NCBI RefSeq assembly: GCF_001440395.1
Contig: NZ_LLXZ01000048.1
Span: 1 to 52,544 of the forward strand
DNA from: Bradyrhizobium jicamae
GTDB taxonomy: Bacteria; Pseudomonadota; Alphaproteobacteria; Rhizobiales; Xanthobacteraceae
Direction of reading: 5' to 3'
Length of the DNA: 52,544 nucleotides
Within the stretch, counting starts at the first letter, position 1, and the number at the start of each line of letters is the position of its first letter. Below the pieces are notes generated by a model. The model was not told the origin of the DNA. It made no database searches and saw only the letters and a list, made by a program, of their open reading frames with translations. Positions 15,669-26,256 of this stretch are shown piece after piece. The position numbers and the translations under genes were made by a program.

Positions 15669-16108
15669 CCCGAGGGGCATGCAGCCTTCCGGTAACGGAT
15701 AGCCGCTGCCTCCAAACGACGCCTATTGGTCAACCCAACTAGCCAAAGCGATCAACGCGCAGTTGTGATTTGCCGATTTAACTCCTGGGGAGGATGATTG
15801 CCCTCTCAGCGGAGTTGGTGTGATGCGTAGCGGGGCACACCGGATGAAACAGTACCGAGAACTGATCTTTGCGGCAGGCGCGATTTGCGCAGCATTGACC
15901 TCCACCGCAGCATTGGCTTTCGCACTGTTTTCGTAGTGTTTGAGTAAGTTCGGAGGTATCGGCGCGACCACCCTGGGCGGGGTGTGGCGCGCGCAGCAGG
16001 GCTTTATGCCAACACCTTGCAGAGGTCGCTTTCGCGACATCATCAGTCTGGCCGCCGGCTAGGCCTCAAGCCCGCCGGCGCGAAGCGGACGCGCGAGCGC
16101 GCGAACCC
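15669..16108. other. Long intergenic region with one small candidate gene
   Basis: Between the two FixK boxes there is no large gene. The only convincing coding signal is the 37-codon frame at 15823-15936. The stretch 16040-16105 is GC-rich with inverted repeats (GCCGCCGGC, GCCGGCG, GCGCGAGCGCGC) that may form hairpins upstream of the CoA-transferase promoter. Confidence 0.5.
15823..15936 (+). CDS. Possible 37-residue single-span membrane protein
   Basis: The frame begins MRSGAHRMKQYRELIF and continues as a hydrophobic helix (AAGAICAALTSTAALAFALF) to a stop at 15936. GGAG is 8 nt before ATG 15823. An internal ATG at 15844 would give 30 residues. A basic head plus one hydrophobic helix is typical of small membrane proteins. 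No homologue is recognised. It starts 154 nt right of the FixK box at 15655-15668. Confidence 0.4.
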   Translation: MRSGAHRMKQYRELIFAAGAICAALTSTAALAFALFS

Positions 16109-16122
16109 TTGACCCAGATCAA
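16109..16122 (+). promoter_or_regulatory. FNR/FixK box upstream of CoA-transferase operon
   Basis: TTGACCCAGATCAA lies 72 nt before the start at 16195. The promoter is expected to drive the two CoA-transferase subunits and the MaoC hydratase. Confidence 0.85.
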
Positions 16123-16194
16123 GATCACCACTTGGCCCAGCAGCAACATCTTCGATCAACCGTTCCGCCTCCGATCGATTGCCGGAGTTAGATC

Positions 16195-16842
16195 ATGAAG
16201 CCCGTCTCCGCCGAAGAAGCCATCGCGATGATCCCCAACGGCGCGAGCATCATGGTCGGCGGCTTCATGGGCGTGGGCACGCCGGATCGCCTGCTCGACG
16301 AACTGGTGCGGCAGAAGAAATCGGGCCTTTTCCTGATCAGCAATGATGCGGCGGTGCCCGGCAAGGGTGTCGGCAAGCTGTTCGACGGCGGTCAGGTCAC
16401 CAACATGATCGGCACCCATATCGGGCTCAACCCGAAGGCGCAGCAGCAGATGCTGGGCAAGCAGATCACCGTCGACCTGATCCCGCAAGGCACCTTTGTC
16501 GAGCGCATCCGCGCCGGCGGCTGCGGCCTCGGCGGCGTGCTGACGCCGACCGGCGTCGGCACCCTCGTCGAGGGTGGCAAGCAGAAGATCGACATGAATG
16601 GAAAGTCGTATCTGATCGAGACGGCGCTGCGCGCCGATTTCGCGCTCGTGCACGCATTCCTCGCCGACTATATCGGCAACCTCGCCTACGCCCTTACCGC
16701 GCGCAACTTCAATCCTGTGATGGCGATGGCGGCCGACACCGTGATCGTCACGGCCGAAAACATTGTGCCGGTCGGCGTCATCGCTCCCGATCATGTCGTC
16801 ACGCCAGGCCCACTGGTGGATTATCTCGTCGCGAACGGGTGA
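16195..16842 (+). CDS. 3-oxoacid CoA-transferase subunit A
   Basis: This 215-residue alpha subunit of a family I CoA-transferase is of the AtoD/ScoA type. It moves CoA between short acyl-CoA and a free acid such as acetate, acetoacetate or succinate. The nucleotide-loop region GGFMGVGTPDRLLDEL (about 22-37), the GTHIGLNP motif, and AGGCGLGGVLTPTGVGT agree with the family, as does the length (about 220). Its stop is 3 nt before the beta-subunit start. With the MaoC gene it suggests handling of acetoacetyl- or hydroxybutyryl-CoA, perhaps linked to polyhydroxybutyrate turnover. Confidence 0.92.
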   Translation: MKPVSAEEAIAMIPNGASIMVGGFMGVGTPDRLLDELVRQKKSGLFLISNDAAVPGKGVGKLFDGGQVTNMIGTHIGLNPKAQQQMLGKQITVDLIPQGTFVERIRAGGCGLGGVLTPTGVGTLVEGGKQKIDMNGKSYLIETALRADFALVHAFLADYIGNLAYALTARNFNPVMAMAADTVIVTAENIVPVGVIAPDHVVTPGPLVDYLVANG

Positions 16843-16845
16843 CCC

Positions 16846-17496
<651 letters not shown>

Positions 17497-17519
17497 AAAC
17501 GCGAACGCGGGTCGACGCC

Positions 17520-17978
17520 ATGCAGGTATTCAACGGATTCGACGACCTCAGAGCCGCCGTCGGCAAGGAGGTCGGCGTCAGCGACTGGATCGAGATCACG
17601 CAGGACCGCATCAACAAGTTTGCGGAGGCGACCTGCGATGAACAATGGATCCATGTCGATCAGGAGCGAGCAAAGGAAGAAATGCCGGGCGGCAAGACTA
17701 TCGCGCATGGCCTGTTGTCGTTGAGCCTGACACCGATGTTCATCCGCGAGGTGATGGGCCTGAAGGGGCTGAAGAACACGCTGAACTATGGCGCCGACCG
17801 CATCCGCTATCTCGCGCCGGTGCCCGCTGGCTCAAAACTGCGCGGCCGCGTGAGCATCGCCGAAGCGGAGGACGTGCCGCCCAACGGCTTGCGGGTGCAC
17901 TATCGCGTGGCGATCGAGATCGAGGGCGGCCAGCGGCCGGCCTGCGTCGCCGAAGTGATCGGCCTGCACTACCGCTAG
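17520..17978 (+). CDS. MaoC-type acyl dehydratase (NodN/Rv0130-like)
   Basis: This 152-residue hot-dog-fold protein is predicted to hydrate 2-enoyl-CoA with R specificity. The hydratase motif is seen as CDEQWIHVDQERAK and KTIAHGLLSLSL (about 39-70), with the Asp/His pair in the usual order. ITQDRINKFAEAT and LNYGADRIRYLAPVPAGSKL strongly recall mycobacterial Rv0130 and NodN. A longer reading from 16839 is frame-overlap with subunit B; ATG 17520 is the real start. It may feed R-3-hydroxyacyl-CoA to or from polyhydroxyalkanoate. Confidence 0.88.
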   Translation: MQVFNGFDDLRAAVGKEVGVSDWIEITQDRINKFAEATCDEQWIHVDQERAKEEMPGGKTIAHGLLSLSLTPMFIREVMGLKGLKNTLNYGADRIRYLAPVPAGSKLRGRVSIAEAEDVPPNGLRVHYRVAIEIEGGQRPACVAEVIGLHYR

Positions 17979-18026
17979 AGCATGATCCGGAAAAGCGTGT
18001 AGCGGTTTTCCGAAAAGATCATGCTC
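17978..18026. repeat. Intergenic palindromic repeat
   Basis: GAGCATGATC (17978-17987) pairs with GATCATGCTC (18017-18026), and inner arms CGGAAAA and TTTTCCG pair within. From memory this AGCATGATCCGGAAAAG type palindrome is widespread between genes in Rhizobiales. It begins on the last base of the MaoC stop codon. Confidence 0.8.
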
Positions 18027-18036
18027 AAACAAAGAT

Positions 18037-18075
18037 AAAGCGGGATGAGGATTCGAAGAAAACTCATCCCGCTTT
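18037..18075. terminator. Bidirectional hairpin between MaoC and fabI genes
   Basis: AAAGCGGGATGAG (18037-18049) and CTCATCCCGCTTT (18063-18075) form a perfect 13-bp stem with a 13-nt loop and A/T ends on both sides. It lies between convergent genes, so it can terminate both. It is probably the second module of the neighbouring palindromic repeat. Confidence 0.65.
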
Positions 18076-18082
18076 AGCCCGC

Positions 18083-18874
18083 CTAATCGATGATGTGATA
18101 GCCGCCGTCGATGTAAAGCACGCTGCCCGTCATCAGCTTGGCGCCATCGAGCGCAAGGAATGCGGTGGCTCTGCCGACGTCGTCGATGCTGACGAGGCTG
18201 CGCGCCGGCGCCTGCGACTGCGCCTTGTCCATCAACTCATCGAACTCGGGAATGCCCGACGCGGCACGGGTCGCGAGCGGTCCCGGCGAGATGGCATGGA
18301 CGCGAATACCCTTCGGGCCGAGTTCCGCCGCGACATAGCGCACGGCCGCTTCGAGCGCGGCCTTAGCTACGCCCATGACGTTGTAGTTCTTCACCACCAT
18401 CTGGCTGCCGTAATAGGTCATGGTGAAGATGGTGCCGCCGTTCTTCATCAGCGGCTCGGCCAGATGCGCCATCCGCAGGAAGGACCAGCAGGACACGTCC
18501 ATGGTCTTCTGAAAACCCTCGCGATCGACATCCACCACACGGCCGTGCAGCGCGCCCTTCGGTGAGAAGGCAATGGAATGGAGCAGGAAGTCGAGCTGTC
18601 CCCATTCCTTCTCGATCTTCTCGAACACCTTCTCGGTTTCGCCCTCGACCATGACGTCGAGCGGCACGAAGATCGGCGATTCCAGCGCCTTTGCCAGCGG
18701 CTCGACGTGCTTCTTCGCCTTTTCGTTCAGGTAGGTGACCGCGAGATCGGCTCCCAGCGCGCGAAACGCCTTGGCGCAGCCCCACGCGATCGATTGATCG
18801 TTGGCAATGCCGACGATCAATCCCTTTTTGCCCTTCAGCGCGACCTTGGTTTCGGGAAAAACCGGAATGTTCAT
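18083..18874 (-). CDS. fabI: Enoyl-ACP reductase FabI-type
   Basis: This 263-residue NADH-dependent enoyl-ACP reductase catalyses the last step of fatty-acid elongation. The FabI-specific layout is visible: [20 protein letters not shown] (glycine region), [14 protein letters not shown], and the catalytic Y-x6-K region [21 protein letters not shown] reading from 19444 is overlap with ackA; ATG 18874 overlaps the ackA stop (18871-18874). Its place in a pta-ackA operon suggests a second, condition-specific FabI or a related enoyl reductase. The main housekeeping copy is probably elsewhere. Confidence 0.88.
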   Translation of the reverse strand: MNIPVFPETKVALKGKKGLIVGIANDQSIAWGCAKAFRALGADLAVTYLNEKAKKHVEPLAKALESPIFVPLDVMVEGETEKVFEKIEKEWGQLDFLLHSIAFSPKGALHGRVVDVDREGFQKTMDVSCWSFLRMAHLAEPLMKNGGTIFTMTYYGSQMVVKNYNVMGVAKAALEAAVRYVAAELGPKGIRVHAISPGPLATRAASGIPEFDELMDKAQSQAPARSLVSIDDVGRATAFLALDGAKLMTGSVLYIDGGYHIID

Positions 18875-20085
18875 GACACTCTCACGCGTTTCTGGTTGGG
18901 CGATTGACTGTTCATCAGCAGCGCCAGCGTGTGCTGCGCAATCATCAGCTCTTCGTCGGTGGGCACGACGTAGACGGGAATCCGGCTGTCGGAGCGGGAT
19001 ATTTTCGTAGCGTGCCTTGCATTCTCCGCCTGGTCGAGCGCGACACCGAGCCAGGCCAGTTTTTCGGCAATGCGGGCGCGGATCGAGACTGAATTCTCGC
19101 CGATCCCGGCCGTGAACACGAAGGCGTCGAGGCCCTGCAGCGCTGCCGCCAGCATGCCGGCGTTGAGGCCAACGCGGTAGACGAAATAGTCGACCGCGAA
19201 CGCCGCACGCGGGTCTGCGCTCGTCTCCAGTTCCCGCATGTCGTTGCTGACGCCGGACAGCCCCTTCAGACCGCAGTCGCGGTAAAGGAAATTCTGCACG
19301 TTCGAGGCCGACATGCCCTTTTCCGCGATGAGGTAGAGGACCACGCCGGGATCGAGCTGGCCCGGCCGGGTTCCCATCGCGAGCCCATCCAGCGCGGTAA
19401 AGCCCATGGTGCTCTCGACGCTCTTTCCGCCACGCATCGCGCACATCGAGGCGCCGCTTCCGAGGTGAGCGACTATCACCCGACCGCCGGCGATGTCAGG
19501 CGCGACCTGCGGCAGGCTCTTGGCAATGTATTCATAGGACAGCCCGTGGAAGCCATACCGCCGGACGCCTTCGGTGTGAAGCTGATACGGAATCGCATAA
19601 TGGTCCGCCAGGGCGTCATGATCGCGATGAAACGCGGTATCGAAGCAGGCAACCTGGGGCAATGTCGGGAATTTGCCGAGCAGCGTCCTGATCGGCGCAA
19701 GGTTATGCGGCTGATGCAGCGGCGCCAGCGAGACAAAGCGTTCCAGGCGCGCCACGATAGCGTGGTCGATCAGCACCGGGCGCGTATGATCGGGCCCGCC
19801 ATGCACGACGCGATGGCCAACCGCAATGGGATTTACATTGAGCTCATCGCGCAGCCAGGCACCTGCCACCGCCATCGCGGCCGGAACATCGGCCACGGTT
19901 TCGATCGGATAGGCCCGATCGGCCAGCGGATCGCCATTGAGACCGCTGGCGCGCAGCCGCGGCCGGCTGCCGATGCCGTCCATCTGTCCCTTGATCTGGC
20001 GCCGAAGTCCGCCGTCGCCATCGATCCCGAAGATCTGAAACTTCACGCTGGAGGAACCTGCATTGACGACGAGGATCGTATCCAT
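18871..20085 (-). CDS. ackA: Acetate kinase
   Basis: AckA converts acetyl-phosphate and ADP to acetate and ATP. The 404-residue protein shows the kinase signature [13 protein letters not shown] at the N-terminus, GHRVVHGG (about 90), the FDTAFH segment, [22 protein letters not shown], and FTAGIGENS near the C-terminus. ATG 20085 is preferred; an upstream GTG at 20094 overlaps the pta stop (GTGA). It is in an operon pta-ackA-fabI led by the FixK box at 21181-21194, pointing to substrate-level ATP formation at low oxygen. Confidence 0.95.
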   Translation of the reverse strand: MDTILVVNAGSSSVKFQIFGIDGDGGLRRQIKGQMDGIGSRPRLRASGLNGDPLADRAYPIETVADVPAAMAVAGAWLRDELNVNPIAVGHRVVHGGPDHTRPVLIDHAIVARLERFVSLAPLHQPHNLAPIRTLLGKFPTLPQVACFDTAFHRDHDALADHYAIPYQLHTEGVRRYGFHGLSYEYIAKSLPQVAPDIAGGRVIVAHLGSGASMCAMRGGKSVESTMGFTALDGLAMGTRPGQLDPGVVLYLIAEKGMSASNVQNFLYRDCGLKGLSGVSNDMRELETSADPRAAFAVDYFVYRVGLNAGMLAAALQGLDAFVFTAGIGENSVSIRARIAEKLAWLGVALDQAENARHATKISRSDSRIPVYVVPTDEELMIAQHTLALLMNSQSPNQKRVRVS

Positions 20086-20090
20086 GGCGA

Positions 20091-21065
20091 TCACGCTGCG
20101 GCGATTGGAGTGGTCTTGCGGCGCGCATTGGCCTGAAGGGCGGCGATGGCAGCGGAGGCCATCCGCGACCGCGGCGAATCCGCGCGTGATGTCAGCACGA
20201 CGGGCACGCGCGCGCCAAGTACAACGCCCGCGCCGTCTGCCTTGGCGAAATAGGTGAGGTTCTTTGCCAGCATATTGCCGGATTCCAGATCGGGCACGAC
20301 CAGGATCTGCGCGCGGCCCGCAACCTCCGACTTGATGCCCTTGATGCGGGCGGCCTCGAGGTCGATGGCATTGTCGAAGGCAAGCGGTCCGTCGAGCAAC
20401 GCTCCGGTGATCTGCTTGCGGTCGGCCATCTTGCAGAGCGCGGCGGCCTCGATGGTGGACGGAATCTTCGCGGTGACCGTCTCCACCGCGGACAGAATCG
20501 CGACCCGTGGCATGGTGCCGAAACCGGCATGATTGAACAGATCGACGGCGTTCTGAATGATGTCGCGCTTGGCGTCGAGGTCCGGGGCGATGTTGATCGC
20601 AGCATCGGTGACGAACACGGTGTCGGTATAGGCCGGCACGTCCATGACGAAGACATGGCTGATGCGACGCTCGGTACGCAGTCCGCCGACCTTTGCAGTC
20701 ACGGCGCGCATGATCTCGTCGGTGTGCAGGCTGCCCTTCATCAGGACCTCGCCCTTGCCCTGGTGGATCAGTTCAACGCCTTTGGTTGCGGCAGCCGCCT
20801 CCGTGTTCGGCGTATCGACGACTTCGCAGCCCGAGATGTTCAGATTGTGCTTGGCGGCCGTGTCCTTGATCCTGGCAGCCGGCCCGACAAGGATCGCCTT
20901 GATAATTCCGGCCTCCGCCGACTCGATGGCGCCGCGCAACGAGCTTTCGTCGCAGGGATGCACCACGACGGTCGACACCGTCGGAACGCCTTTCGCGGCG
21001 GCGATAAGCTTGTCGTATTTTGATCCCGGTTGCGTCCCCATCGCTGCGGCTGGCTTGGTGCTCAT
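20091..21065 (-). CDS. pta: Phosphate acetyl/butyryltransferase
   Basis: This 324-residue enzyme of the short Pta/Ptb family interconverts acyl-CoA and acyl-phosphate. Motifs include [53 protein letters not shown], and [16 protein letters not shown] in the active-site region. This is the compact type often annotated as enoyl-CoA hydratase/phosphate acetyltransferase, here without the MaoC domain. ATG 21065 has GGAG 7 nt upstream; ATG 21068 is adjacent. It supplies acetyl-phosphate to AckA. The FixK box is 115 nt upstream. Confidence 0.92.
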   Translation of the reverse strand: MSTKPAAAMGTQPGSKYDKLIAAAKGVPTVSTVVVHPCDESSLRGAIESAEAGIIKAILVGPAARIKDTAAKHNLNISGCEVVDTPNTEAAAATKGVELIHQGKGEVLMKGSLHTDEIMRAVTAKVGGLRTERRISHVFVMDVPAYTDTVFVTDAAINIAPDLDAKRDIIQNAVDLFNHAGFGTMPRVAILSAVETVTAKIPSTIEAAALCKMADRKQITGALLDGPLAFDNAIDLEAARIKGIKSEVAGRAQILVVPDLESGNMLAKNLTYFAKADGAGVVLGARVPVVLTSRADSPRSRMASAAIAALQANARRKTTPIAAA

Positions 21066-21180
21066 CATGTTGCTCCGACAAGTTGCAGCGGGACCCGCGA
21101 CGCCGCGGATCCCGCAGAGCTGCAGCATCGACCCACTATCGCTTATTCACTGGAGCTTGGAGCGCGCCGCGATGGGGACG

Positions 21181-21194
21181 TTGATCTAGGTCAA
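21181..21194 (-). promoter_or_regulatory. FNR/FixK box for pta-ackA-fabI
   Basis: TTGATCTAGGTCAA lies 115 nt upstream of the pta start at 21065. It is one of two boxes in the 336-bp divergent region between pta and pflB. Confidence 0.8.
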
Positions 21195-21292
21195 GCGTCA
21201 GCTGCACGAAGGCGGCCCGCAGAAACCGACCGCGCCCAAAGGCGGACCGCTGCGCAAAATTTTGCTGACGCACGCCCAAGGTCTCGTTCGGC

Positions 21293-21306
21293 TTGACATA
21301 GATCAA
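21293..21306 (+). promoter_or_regulatory. FNR/FixK box for pflB
   Basis: TTGACATAGATCAA lies 94 nt before the pflB start at 21401. The two boxes in this intergenic region are about 112 bp apart centre to centre, so each probably serves its own operon. Confidence 0.85.
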
Positions 21307-21400
21307 GCGGAGCGCCGCTGCGCCGTCTCTAGCATGCGGAAAACAACATGGTACCGCCGGCCGGGCTTGACACCAATTTCCTCGGGATGGGAGACGCATC

Positions 21401-23668
21401 ATGAAGGGTAGCGCAGCGCGCAAACAGGATGCCAAGACCGACAGCTGGGGAGGCTTCCAGCAGGGTGACTGGTCATCTACCATCAACGTACGCGACTTCA
21501 TCGTCCGCAACGTTACTTCCTACGCGGGGGACGAAACGTTTCTCGCCCCAGCATCGCAACGTACCAAGGCGGTGTGGGCCAAGCTGCAGCCCTACTTTGC
21601 TGAAGAACGAAAAAAGGGCGTCCTTGCAGCGGACGCGCAGAATCCATCGACGTTGCTGGCGCATCCGGCCGGTTACATCGACCGTGACAACGAGGTGATC
21701 GTCGGCCTTCAGACGGACCAGCCGTTCAAGCGGGCGATTTTCCCGTGTGGCGGCCTGCGCATGGTGGAAACGGGCCTCAAGGCGGCGGGGTTCGAGCCCG
21801 ATGCCAAGGTCCACGAAGCCTTCACCAAATACCGCAAGTCGCACAATGACGGCGTGTTCGACGCCTATACGCCCGAAATCATGAATTGCCGGCGATCCGG
21901 CATCATCACCGGTCTTCCCGACGCCTACGGTCGCGGGCGCATCATCGGCGACTATCGCAGGGTCGCGCTTTACGGGATCAACCGCCTGCTGGAGGTCAAG
22001 CGCCAGGAGCGCGCCCAGATTGACGACATGTGGCCGACCGACGAGGTCATCCGCATGCGCGAAGAACTCGCCGAGCAAATGCGCGCGCTGCAAGACCTCG
22101 CATCGATGGCGAAGCTCTATGGTCGCGACATCACGCAGCCCGCGATGAACGCGCGGGAAGCGTTCCAGTGGACCTACTTTGCCTATCTCGGTGCGATCAA
22201 GGAAGCCAACGGCGCTGCGATGTCGATCGGGCGCATCTCGAGCTTCCTCGATATCTACATCGAACGCGATCTGAAGGAAGGCGTCCTCGATGAAGCAGGC
22301 GCGCAGGAACTTTGGGACCAGCTGGTGCAGAAGCTGCGTATCGTGCGCTTCCTGCGCACGCCCGATTACGACGCGCTGTTCAGCGGCGACCCCTATTGGG
22401 CGACCGAATGCGTCGGCGGCATGGACCTCGATGGCCGGGCGCTGGTGACCAAGAGCAGCTACCGCATGCTCCACACGCTGTACAATCTCGGGGCCGCGCC
22501 GGAGCCGAACATCACGGTGCTGTGGTCCAATCACATGCCGGCGGCCTTCAAGCGCTACTGCGTCAAGGTGAGTCGTGACACATCATCGCTGCAATATGAG
22601 AACGACGACCTGATGCGGCCGTACTGGGGCGATGACTACGCGATCGCCTGCTGCGTTTCGGCCATGCGGCTCGGCAAGCAGATGCAGTTCTTCGGCGCCC
22701 GCGTGAACCTCGCAAAGGCCCTGCTCTACGCCATCAATGGCGGCCGCGACGAGGTTACCGGCGAACAGGTCGCGCCGCAGAGCATGCCGGTTGCCGGCGA
22801 CTTCCTCAACTATGAGGACGTCATGGCGAAATTCGATTCGACCATGGAGTGGCTCGCCAAGACCTATGTGCATGCCATGAACTGCATTCACTACATGCAT
22901 GACAAGTACTTCTACGAGCGGCTCGAGATGGCGCTGCACGACCGTGACATCCTGCGCACCATGGCGTTCGGGATCGCCGGCCTGTCGGTGGTTGCCGACA
23001 GCCTCGCCGCCATCAAGTACGGAAAGATCCGCGTCGCCCGTGACGCGGCGGGCCTGGTGGTCGACTACCAGAACGAAGGCAACATATCGACCCCGCAATT
23101 CGGCAACAATGATGACCGTGTCGATCAGATCGCTTCGAAAATCGTCACGAGCTTCATGGAGAAGATCCGCAAGCATCCGACCTACCGGAATGCGACGCAC
23201 ACGCAAAGCGTCCTCACCATCACCTCGAATGTTGTCTACGGAAAGGCCACGGGCAACACGCCCGACGGCCGCCGCAAGGGCGAGCCGTTCGGGCCCGGCG
23301 CGAACCCGATGCATGGCCGGGACAGCCACGGCTGGCTTGCCTCATGCCTCTCGGTCGCGAAGCTGCCCTACAAGGATGCGCTCGACGGCATCAGCTACAC
23401 CGTTTCCGTCGCTCCGCAGAAGGCGCATCTCTCCGAAACCCAGCTCGTCGACGAAGCCACCAAGGCCTTCGATCTCTATTTCGGGCGCGGTGGCTTCCAC
23501 ATGAACCTGAACGTGATCGACAGGGAGACGCTGGAAGACGCGATCAAGAATCCGGACAAGTATCCGCAACTCACGATCCGCGTGTCGGGCTATGCCGTCA
23601 ATTTCGTTCGCCTGACGCCGGAACAGCAAAGGGACGTGATCAGCCGCACCTTCCACGGCCAGATCTGA
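21401..23668 (+). CDS. pflB: Pyruvate formate-lyase (formate C-acetyltransferase)
   Basis: PFL splits pyruvate with CoA into acetyl-CoA and formate using an oxygen-sensitive glycyl radical. The length (755) matches E. coli PflB (760). The adjacent active-site cysteines are Cys417-Cys418 in [16 protein letters not shown]. The glycyl-radical site is Gly729 in [13 protein letters not shown] near the C-terminus. [10 protein letters not shown] and [18 protein letters not shown] agree with true PFL rather than glycerol or choline homologues. The GGGAG ribosome site is 7 nt before ATG. It is followed by its activase. This gene is unusual for a mainly respiratory alphaproteobacterium. Confidence 0.96.
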   Translation: MKGSAARKQDAKTDSWGGFQQGDWSSTINVRDFIVRNVTSYAGDETFLAPASQRTKAVWAKLQPYFAEERKKGVLAADAQNPSTLLAHPAGYIDRDNEVIVGLQTDQPFKRAIFPCGGLRMVETGLKAAGFEPDAKVHEAFTKYRKSHNDGVFDAYTPEIMNCRRSGIITGLPDAYGRGRIIGDYRRVALYGINRLLEVKRQERAQIDDMWPTDEVIRMREELAEQMRALQDLASMAKLYGRDITQPAMNAREAFQWTYFAYLGAIKEANGAAMSIGRISSFLDIYIERDLKEGVLDEAGAQELWDQLVQKLRIVRFLRTPDYDALFSGDPYWATECVGGMDLDGRALVTKSSYRMLHTLYNLGAAPEPNITVLWSNHMPAAFKRYCVKVSRDTSSLQYENDDLMRPYWGDDYAIACCVSAMRLGKQMQFFGARVNLAKALLYAINGGRDEVTGEQVAPQSMPVAGDFLNYEDVMAKFDSTMEWLAKTYVHAMNCIHYMHDKYFYERLEMALHDRDILRTMAFGIAGLSVVADSLAAIKYGKIRVARDAAGLVVDYQNEGNISTPQFGNNDDRVDQIASKIVTSFMEKIRKHPTYRNATHTQSVLTITSNVVYGKATGNTPDGRRKGEPFGPGANPMHGRDSHGWLASCLSVAKLPYKDALDGISYTVSVAPQKAHLSETQLVDEATKAFDLYFGRGGFHMNLNVIDRETLEDAIKNPDKYPQLTIRVSGYAVNFVRLTPEQQRDVISRTFHGQI

Positions 23669-23686
23669 GTCCCAAAGGAGTCATCG

Positions 23687-24514
23687 ATGTCGACTCCGGG
23701 TGCACTCGAATCGGGAAGCCGTCACGACCTGCGTACGGGCGCCTCGCCCGACGCGCCCGATGAGGACAAGTTCAAGGACGAGCAAGGCGCGTACGGATAC
23801 TGCCATTCGTACGAAACCTCATCCCGGTACGACGGTCCCGGCCTGCGGGTCGTGCTGTTCGTGTCGGGCTGCCTGCTCCGATGCACCTATTGCCATAACC
23901 CCGACACCTGGCATCTCAAGGACGGGACCTATGTATCGGCCGAGCAGGTGCTGCGCCGTCTCGGCGAATTTGCTCCGGCGCTGCGAAGCATCGATGGCGG
24001 GCTGACGATATCGGGCGGCGAGGCGATGGTGCAGCTCGCCTTCGTCAAGCGCATCTTCGCCGGCGCCAAGGAAATGGGCCTGCACACGGCCATCGAGACG
24101 TCCGGCTTCCTTGGCGATCGCGCCGATGACTCATTTTTGTCGGTCGTCGACCTGGTGCTGCTCGACATCAAGAGCTCGGATCCGGACACCTACCGAAGGG
24201 TCACGGGACGGGACCTCGCGCCGACGCTGCGCTTCGCGGAGCGTCTCGCGTCGATCGGCAAACCGGTCTGGGTCCGCTTCACGCTGGTGCCCGGCCTCAC
24301 CGACGATCCCGCAAATGTCGAAGGCATCGCGAGGTTCGTCGCGCCCATGAAGAACGTCGAATGGGTCGAGGTGCAGCCGTTCCACCAGATGGGCTCGTTC
24401 AAGTGGAAGGCAATGGGCCTCGACTACAAGCACCACGATACGCCGCCTCCTTCGCGCGAGCTGGTCAACCGGGTTCTCGGCCAGTTTCGCGATGCCGGCT
24501 GCCGCGCCCGCTAG
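23687..24514 (+). CDS. pflA: Pyruvate formate-lyase activating enzyme
   Basis: This 275-residue radical-SAM enzyme generates the glycyl radical on PFL. The iron-sulfur motif Cx3CxxC is Cys62, Cys66, Cys69 in SGCLLRCTYCHNPDTW. The SAM-binding GGE motif is in TISGGEAM, and LVLLDIKSSD and WVEVQPFHQMG agree with PflA. It has about 30 extra hydrophilic residues at the N-terminus compared with E. coli PflA (246). It starts 18 nt after pflB and is surely cotranscribed. Confidence 0.95.
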   Translation: MSTPGALESGSRHDLRTGASPDAPDEDKFKDEQGAYGYCHSYETSSRYDGPGLRVVLFVSGCLLRCTYCHNPDTWHLKDGTYVSAEQVLRRLGEFAPALRSIDGGLTISGGEAMVQLAFVKRIFAGAKEMGLHTAIETSGFLGDRADDSFLSVVDLVLLDIKSSDPDTYRRVTGRDLAPTLRFAERLASIGKPVWVRFTLVPGLTDDPANVEGIARFVAPMKNVEWVEVQPFHQMGSFKWKAMGLDYKHHDTPPPSRELVNRVLGQFRDAGCRAR

Positions 24515-24541
24515 CAGATCAGTACCGATCCGGAGAAACAG

Positions 24542-26143
24542 ATGTTGGACCTTGCCCGCGATATCATCGGAAGCCAGCCGATCCTGACGGCATTTCTCGC
24601 GATCGGTGTCGGCTATCTCGTAGGCCAGATCAATATCGGTGGCTTCTCGCTCGGTGTGGGCGCCGTGCTGTTCGTTGGCCTCGCCATCGGTGCATTCGCG
24701 CCGAAAGCCCAGATTACAGGCCCCATCGGTCTTACCGGCCTGATCATGTTCCTTTACGGCATCGGAATTCTCTACGGCAAACAGTTCTTTGAAGGCATGG
24801 TCGGCTCCGGGCAAAAATATAATCTGCTTGCGCTGGTCGCGTGCCTGGCAGGCCTCGGCATGGCACTCGGGCTCGGACAGATATTCGGCGTCAAGATCGG
24901 TCACACGCTCGGCATCTATGCCGGATCGATGACGAGCACGGCAACGCTGCAGGCTGCCCTTGACGTCACCAAGACCAAGGATCCGTCGATCGGATATTCG
25001 ATTGCGTATCCGTTCGGCGTCATCGGCCCCATTCTGTGCATCTATTTTATGACACGATTGGTGCAGCCGAAATTTCCGGCGAAGGTGCAGCGCTTTCACA
25101 TGGGTGAGATTTCCATCGGCGCGGGCTTTGCCGGTCGCACGCTCGGCGAATTGAACAAGGAGTTTCTCAGGGACGTCCAGGTGACGATGGTTCGGAAGGC
25201 GGGACAGAATGTTGTTCCCGGGGATGGTACGGTTCTGTCCGCCGGCGATGCGGTGCTGGTCGTGGCCGACAGCCAGGATGCAATTGCGAACGCCGCAGCC
25301 AGGCTCGGAAAGCTCGAGCCGGGCCGGCTGGCCAGCGACCGGGCCGACCTCGATTACATCAGGGTCTTCGTCGGCAAGGCAAACGTGGTCGGCATTCCGC
25401 TTTCCAGCCTGCCGATGCCGTCGGGCGTTCCGGCGCACCTGCTGCACGTTCGGCGCTATGATGCTGACCTCGTGCCTTCGCCCGACCTGATGCTCGAATT
25501 TGGCGATCGGGTCGGCGTGTTGACGCCGCCGGATCGCAAGGAAGAAATCCGCAAGCATTTTGGCGACACGATCAAGGCGACCGCCGAGTTCAGCTATGTG
25601 TCCCTCGGGCTCGGGATGGTGCTCGGTGTTCTGCTCGGTCTGATCCCGATCCCGATTCCGGGCGTGGGTATCGTGACCCTCGGCATCGGCGGCGGACCGC
25701 TTATCGTGGCGCTCATCCTCGGAAAATTGCGGCGCACCGGGCCTATGCTCTGGACCATGCCGCTTCCGGCAAACATCGTGCTGCGAAACTTCGGCCTTGC
25801 GATGTTTCTTGCCACCGTCGGCGTCAATGCCGGCCAACCCTTTGTCCGCACCGTCGCCGAATCCGGCTTCACCATGCTGTTCATTGGCGCCGCCGTTCTC
25901 CTCACCACGGTCGCAATCGTCCTGCTGGTTGGCCACTACGTCATGCGAATTCCCTATGACGATCTCGTCGGCGTGGCGTCGGGGGCGACCGGCAATCCGG
26001 CCATCCTCGTCTACTCGACCAAGATGGCCCCGACCGAGCGGCCTGACATCGGTTACGCCATGATCTTCCCGTCGATGACGCTGGTGAAGGTGATCGCAGT
26101 ACAGATTGTCGGCCTCCTGACGGTGGCAGGCAGCGTCAACTGA
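24542..26143 (+). CDS. AspT/YidE-family antiporter-like transporter
   Basis: This 533-residue inner-membrane protein is of the aspartate:alanine exchanger family. Two repeated hydrophobic halves (about 10-170 and 370-533) share motifs: GIYAGSMTSTATLQAA in the first and GVASGATGNPAILVYST in the second. TrkA-C-like cytoplasmic domains lie between (about 180-350, including VVPGDGTVLSAGDAVLVVAD). Family members exchange aspartate for alanine or export succinate (SucE). Its place between pflA and focA suggests export of a fermentation acid, with the substrate inferred only from context. GGAG is 6 nt before ATG. Confidence 0.88.
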   Translation: MLDLARDIIGSQPILTAFLAIGVGYLVGQINIGGFSLGVGAVLFVGLAIGAFAPKAQITGPIGLTGLIMFLYGIGILYGKQFFEGMVGSGQKYNLLALVACLAGLGMALGLGQIFGVKIGHTLGIYAGSMTSTATLQAALDVTKTKDPSIGYSIAYPFGVIGPILCIYFMTRLVQPKFPAKVQRFHMGEISIGAGFAGRTLGELNKEFLRDVQVTMVRKAGQNVVPGDGTVLSAGDAVLVVADSQDAIANAAARLGKLEPGRLASDRADLDYIRVFVGKANVVGIPLSSLPMPSGVPAHLLHVRRYDADLVPSPDLMLEFGDRVGVLTPPDRKEEIRKHFGDTIKATAEFSYVSLGLGMVLGVLLGLIPIPIPGVGIVTLGIGGGPLIVALILGKLRRTGPMLWTMPLPANIVLRNFGLAMFLATVGVNAGQPFVRTVAESGFTMLFIGAAVLLTTVAIVLLVGHYVMRIPYDDLVGVASGATGNPAILVYSTKMAPTERPDIGYAMIFPSMTLVKVIAVQIVGLLTVAGSVN

Positions 26144-26256
26144 CCGGCGGCCGAAATCGAACGGCCGCGCGTCGCAGAACTTGAGCCGACTGCACTTGCC
26201 TACCTTGCCGAACGCGCTCTCGCTCACGGCGGCGAGCAGGGAACAGGAGAGACAGC

